Part shown: piece after piece, positions 43,536 through 47,500 of the stretch
How positions within the stretch are numbered: position 1 is the stretch's first letter
Layout: each line of letters begins with the position of its first letter
Assembly (NCBI GenBank): GCA_009746045.1
Contig: RPFO01000392.1
Coordinates: 2,901,181-2,948,680 of the forward strand
DNA length: 47,500 bases
From: Mesostigma viride
Taxonomy: Eukaryota > Streptophyta > Mesostigmatophyceae > Mesostigmatales > Mesostigmataceae
Direction of reading: 5' to 3'
Program-made: the position numbers and the translations under genes
The notes under the pieces: generated by a model
Seen by the model: the letters and a program-made list of their open reading frames with translations, nothing else
Told to the model about the DNA's origin: nothing
The model's database searches: none

Positions 43536-43769
43536 ATCGATCTTATATTTAAAAAGTCATTTTTTGCTACTCACATTCCGGCCATATTCCGCAGACGCCA
43601 TGCAATCGTCCCAGCAGGCCGATGACCGCAGAACTAGTTTGTGGCCATATCTAGTTGCCTAGCTCACTTAATCTGGACATCCTGCATGCATGGCATGCAT
43701 GCAGCTTTTCCATGCACAAGCAAACGAATTCTACACTTCAGAAAGCTGCATGTTGGGTTGCTACAGGTA
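43536..43769. other. Short unassigned spacer
   Basis: No gene seen. Contains a palindromic TGCATGCATGGCATGCATGCA-type stretch near 43684-43704. Confidence 0.35.
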
Positions 43770-43920
43770 AGTACGTAAGTAAGTAATTGCGTGTCATGCG
43801 CAAAGGCATGCCACGGAGTACTATGCTAATCTCATTAGAAAAATAATTACACAAAAGTTTAAACAAATATCGTCTGCATCATCCCCCAACCGTTAAGCAC
43901 TAGATGGGGATGTAATCCTC
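43770..43920 (-). mobile_element. Short retroposon (SINE-like), right copy, 151 bp, uninterrupted
   Basis: Flanked by an 11-bp target duplication TGCTACAGGTA (43759-43769 and 43921-43931). On the minus strand it starts GAGGATTACATCCCC and ends in a (TTAC)n-type tail. It is the empty-site counterpart of 3446-9006: it has one TTAA at each of the two points where the left copy has a transposon. Target-duplication length resembles that of the LINE insertions here, so mobilisation by a LINE is plausible. Confidence 0.8.
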
Positions 43921-44446
43921 TGCTACAGGTACTCTCATGCAATCCATCATGTTGTGCAGGTATAATTGATCTGTCGGCTGCATCATTGCTATACAATAAT
44001 AACTTATCGTGGAAATACCTCATCGACTAAATAACTGCCAGTAAGCTACATAAGCTACAACGCTTGGCATGCATCAATTATGCTTTCGCACATTATGTAC
44101 AGTATTCATCAATTTTGTCGATGCACATCGCACAAGCTAGGTTAGTTTCGATATGTACACACATCCTGCATTTTCTACATACAAAGGCCACCAGGCACAA
44201 ATCACGATATGTACAGCAACTCCAGTTGGGTGTATGCACATGCATGAGCAACGGCACGTGGGTACCATCGTGCCAGCTCCACTGTTCCCATTCACGGAGC
44301 AAGGTCGGATACATGTGGACAGAACCCGGAGCAGTTGGCAGCACCCACACTAGCTCGCAACCATGAGTAGGGGGCGGGGCCGGGGCCGGGGCCGGGGGGA
44401 AGGGGGGGGGGGCGCTGCTTCTCCAGATCGCACATGTCCGTTGGCT
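43921..44446. other. Intergenic, nothing recognised apart from a G-rich tract
   Basis: AT-rich in the first part; no coding signature. The G-rich tract at 44370-44412 is listed separately. Confidence 0.35.
44370..44412. repeat. G-rich tract (GGGGCC-like) with quadruplex potential
   Basis: Several runs of four or more G separated by CC, followed by a run of about 12 G on the plus strand. Confidence 0.85.
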
Positions 44447-44560
44447 TCACTGACCACCGAATGTACTTAGCTCGTACGGCTTCGCAAGCGGCAACCCCCT
44501 TGTGAAAATGTCGTCGATCTGCTGACCGGCTCGACGCAGCTGGGAGGAAGCTCCCTTGGA
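44447..44560 (-). pseudogene. Possible Copia-type Pol C-terminal remnant
   Basis: The minus strand reads QIDDIFTRGLPLAKPYELS, then a stop at 44447-44449. This resembles the ADIFTKxLP signature that ends the RNase H region of Ty1/Copia polyproteins. No other part of such an element was found within the flanking kilobase, so it is a short relic if real; the match rests on about ten residues. Confidence 0.4.
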
Positions 44561-45600
44561 TAACTTTTCCCAGGCCACACAGGAACGCCTGATCAACCGG
44601 CCCACCGATCCACCTCAGAATGCATGGTGAGCCTCTGGCTCATGGCTGGCAACAGCACTGCATACGGTTGAAACAGGCGTGCACCTCCGCCATATCCGCC
44701 ATGCATCATGCACATGGGACATTCCGCCCTGTCAGCCAGTCCACAGGGTGCCCTGTACCATGCGCCGGTGAAGTCACACATGCAGCTCCCGTGAACACTC
44801 CTCATGCCTCTGCCTCACGCTCGCAGATCACCACCACATCCGCAGTACACTGGCAGCAACGTGGTCAAGTAACGCTGCCATACTGCCCTGCCGCTACCTC
44901 AGTTTCATCCCACCCCACGCCATCCCCCCACCACTGCACTTCCACGCCGCCCCCGCTGCAGTCCTCTACTCCTCCTGGTCGCGCGGAGCGCGGTTGCGCT
45001 CAGCCGAGTGCATGATGCTGTACACGACCACCCGACAAGGCCGACAGACAATGCCAGCAGACAACACAAACAGACATGTCAGGGGTGAGCCGCGGAAGAC
45101 CATCCACACAATAGCGAAGACACAGTGCAACCAAGGTGCGGCGCACAGTCATGCTAGACAGCGCCACTCGAAAGTAGAACCGTGTACACACCCTGACCTG
45201 TACAGGATGCGATGGCCATGCGCAGCAGCGCAGCAGGAGTGACACTAGGGATCACATGGGGTGGCGGGTGTCACAACCTTACCAGTCCTGAACTGAACAT
45301 GTCGACTGCTTCTAGTGAAAGCTAACACGAGCGCCAAGTGAATTCTAGCCGCAGATCACCCAACAGATCTTCCCTACACAAGGTTGAAATGTGGCCAAAC
45401 TCCACCACCTCCCATGTATCAAGCCCCACGTAAGGCCAGCACCACGTACGCTGCTTTGATTCTTGCCCGACTACAACACCCCATGCCGTATGCCCCCAGG
45501 TGCATCCCAGGCCATGCACGCATGCCTCGCATCGGAAGCTGCGCAGTCACACAGGCCATGCGCAAACACGTGCATGAACACACACGGAACACTCGAAAGA
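44561..45600. other. Intergenic, no recognisable gene
   Basis: Overlapping short frames on both strands without motifs. It lies downstream of the DRM1-like gene and its array. Confidence 0.35.
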
Positions 45601-46054
45601 TCGTGCACGGTCGCACATGCTGCTCACTCACAGGTCGTGCACGGTCGCACATGCTGCTCACTCACAGGTCGTGCACGGTCGCACATGCTGCTCACTCATA
45701 GGTCGTGTACGGTCGCACATGCTGCTCACTCACAGGTCGTGCACGGTCGCACATGCTGCTCACTCACAGGTCGTGCACGGTCGCACATGCTGCTCACTCA
45801 CAGGTCGTGCACGGTCGCACATGCTGCTCACTCACAGGTCGTGCACGGTCGCACATGCTGCTCACTCACAGGTCGTGCACGGTCGCACATGCTGCTCACT
45901 CACAGGTCGTGCACGGTCGCACATGCTGCTCACTCACAGGTCGTGCACGGTCGCACATGCTGCTCACTCACAGGTCGTGCACGGTCGCACATGCTGCCCA
46001 CTCAAAGGTCGTGCACGGTCGCACATGCTGCTCACTCACAGGTCGTGCACGGTC
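45601..46054. repeat. 34-bp minisatellite, about 13 copies, continuous with the end of the DRM1-like coding region
   Basis: The unit on the minus strand contains GTGCACGACCTGTGAGTGAG. The gene-proximal unit includes the final codons of the gene (GCGACC GTG CAC GAC CTG TGA), so coding sequence and array merge. Plus-strand frames reading repeated RSHMLLTH are artefacts of 3 x 34. Confidence 0.95.
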
Positions 46055-46704
46055 GCCTCGTTGGGTTTGGGCACGTCGTAGATGCTGCGGCCGCGCGTGC
46101 GCGTATTGCTACTTGGGTCGAACACGCTGCGCCAGGGGTTCTCGTAGCGGCCTGCAGGCGCAGGGGTAAGGACGACAGCCGGTGATAGCAGGAGCATCAA
46201 CAGTCGAAACGGTAGGGCAGCAACGAGCACGTGATGTCAGCTTCCAGCCGATTGCAGGCTAAACCAGGATCCCCCTAGTGGTTACCTAATTCCCAAGTTT
46301 ACTTCTGCAGCCAGAAGCCAACCTACTGGGTAAAACAACTCTAGGCAAGTGTCCTCACAATCAGCAAATGCATGGTTAGGACGCTTTTGTCTGACAAAAG
46401 CCACCACAACTGGCTTACGTTCATTCCTGACGCCTGCTCCAGCCATAGTATTTGCCCGATAGGCACTTTTGACTTCCTCGCGATGGTCGGAGGGATCCCC
46501 GGACCCCTGGCTTCGCATATTTATATAGCTGTCGTCTTGCGTCGTCATATCCGAGGCAAGTCTCCCGCCGAGGTCCCTGCCCGCGTTCCAAGGCGACGTC
46601 GGAGACCCTGGATTGTCCGATATGGCTGAAACCGGCACACCAATGAGCAGCAGAGACGACAGAATATCTTCCATAAGGAGCTGCAATAACAACATATCCA
46701 GCAC
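46036..46704 (-). CDS. DRM1/ARP-like (dormancy/auxin-associated) protein, two exons, tentative
   Basis: Exon 2 (46151 down to the TGA at 46038-46036) reads YENPWRSVFDPSSNTRTRG, then SIYDVPKPNEATVHDL and a stop. This resembles the conserved C-terminus of plant dormancy/auxin-associated proteins (WRSVFHPGSN, YDKPxPNSPTVYD). The exon 1 model, 46704-46419, ends at a good donor (GAAC|GTAAGC, phase 1) that fits the exon 2 acceptor (CCTGCAG|GC). It starts MLDMLLLQLLMED with a hydrophobic stretch and is much less certain. DRM1-family proteins are small and mostly disordered, and their biochemical role is not established. The final GTGAGT could instead be a 5' splice site (donor after 46040), in which case the gene continues. 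Confidence 0.45.
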
Positions 46705-47500
46705 GCAATATTACCTGATCGTAGAAAGCTGAAAGCAAGACGTTATGAAAAATAGAACACTACGTACAAAACTTCTCAAGCCACGGCTTGTGATGAAGTA
46801 TTTTGCCGATCAGCCCCATGTTTGCAGGTGAATAAAAAGATCCGAGAATTCTGGTTTACAATCCCTTAGCAACGAAGGTAAACGAAAAGTCGGGGTTGGG
46901 GAGAAGGAAATTCACGAAGCACGCGATGTCGGTATGCACAGAGCACGCTCGCTTTCAACTTCAGCCTTCCGCGAAAGAGAAGATCTAGTCAGCGCCAGCA
47001 CAGGAAGGCCGACACAATCTGCGCACTATCACATTCGAAGCCGTTCCCATCACCTTGGGATCAACTTGAGGCGCGGGCTGCGCACCACGTTGCACGGTGG
47101 GATTAAGTCGGCGAGCTCGTGCCCGTCTGAACTGGGAATAAGTACTTGAGTACACAAAACAATTCAGCTCGTACTCTTGTTGCAGGCGCTGGTCATTTTG
47201 CACCGTCTTGTTAACTGTCAGGCATGATTACTTTGCTGCGTGACCCGAGCTGGCTGAGCCTGAATGGAAATGCGAGCACGCTAGGAGTTGGCCACTTTCG
47301 AGCGTAAAACTGAAATCAGTCCGCTCGACTGTCAATCCGACAATCATCAAATGAGGCAGGCTTGAGGAGCTTTTGAGGCACATGAAGCTGTCAGCTCCTG
47401 GCTGGTTGGCTGGCTGGCTCCGCCGAAGACCGCGAAAGTTGTAGTTACAGTAGCACCGTGAAGTTACAGTAGACCGGGACCGTGAACGTATGTAACTACA
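46705..47500. other. Upstream region of the DRM1-like gene, no gene recognised
   Basis: Open frames are short. There is a (GGCT)n run near 47398-47420 and a repeated GTTACAGTAG motif at 47444-47470. The 5' UTR and promoter of the minus-strand gene probably lie here. Confidence 0.35.

Noticed and set aside
44994-45245. Opposed 80-codon frames near 45000-45245
   Set aside because: No motifs, both strands open, and no phase-compatible link to the DRM1-like gene was established.
45463-46185. 240-codon frame with repeated RSHMLLTHRSCTVAHAAHSQ-type units
   Set aside because: Three-frame reading of the 34-bp minisatellite; opposite strand to the recognisable exon.

Overview
This is nuclear DNA from a eukaryote, most likely a green-lineage (chlorophyte or prasinophyte-type) alga. 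The basis is spliced genes with GT-AG introns, a plant-like TIM13, an ESCRT-III VPS20/CHMP6, a possible dormancy/auxin-associated (DRM1-type) protein, APE-type LINE retrotransposons, and very high simple-repeat content. No species can be assigned by reading alone, and almost all open frames longer than 60 codons here are shadows or tandem repeats. All exon models were assembled by eye from splice signals, intron phase and domain continuity.

Layout. 1-182 is the 5' end of an unrecognised gene leaving the window on the minus strand. 1204-1767 is a two-exon TIM13 on the plus strand. 2650-3155 is a decayed LINE fragment. 3446-9006 is a nest of mobile elements: a short retroposon interrupted by two TTAA-flanked DNA transposons, one of which carries two further LINE-derived insertions and half a PHD finger. 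9117-30730 (minus) is one large gene of at least 16 exons, about 2,350 residues. It encodes a predicted type I membrane protein: signal peptide, two pairs of bacterial YtkA-like (metal-handling) modules, a G8 domain, parallel beta-helix repeats, beta-sandwich PPC-like modules, an EGF-like module, a juxtamembrane coiled coil, one transmembrane helix and a cytoplasmic tail. Its introns are filled with tandem arrays (5, 13, 18, 23, 27 and 65 bp units, plus C-rich tracts). 31963 to at least 35100 (plus) is VPS20/CHMP6, divergent from the large gene. 36943-43535 is a second mobile-element cluster: an old LINE copy split by a nearly intact LINE with a 12-bp target duplication, then an ORF1-only LINE derivative inserted in an older relative. 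43770-43920 is a clean 151-bp copy of the short retroposon. 45601-46704 (minus) holds a small DRM1-like gene whose end is the first unit of a 34-bp array.

Two themes stand out. First, the two copies of the short retroposon act as an occupied and an empty site, so the TTAA insertions can be read to the base. The LINE-type insertions likewise show 9-12 bp target duplications, which reveals an ORF1-only (HAL1-like) family that shares a 3' hairpin with the RT-bearing LINE. Second, several tandem arrays are continuous with exon ends, so they multiply copies of a 5' splice site (or, in one case, of a stop codon that also looks like a donor).
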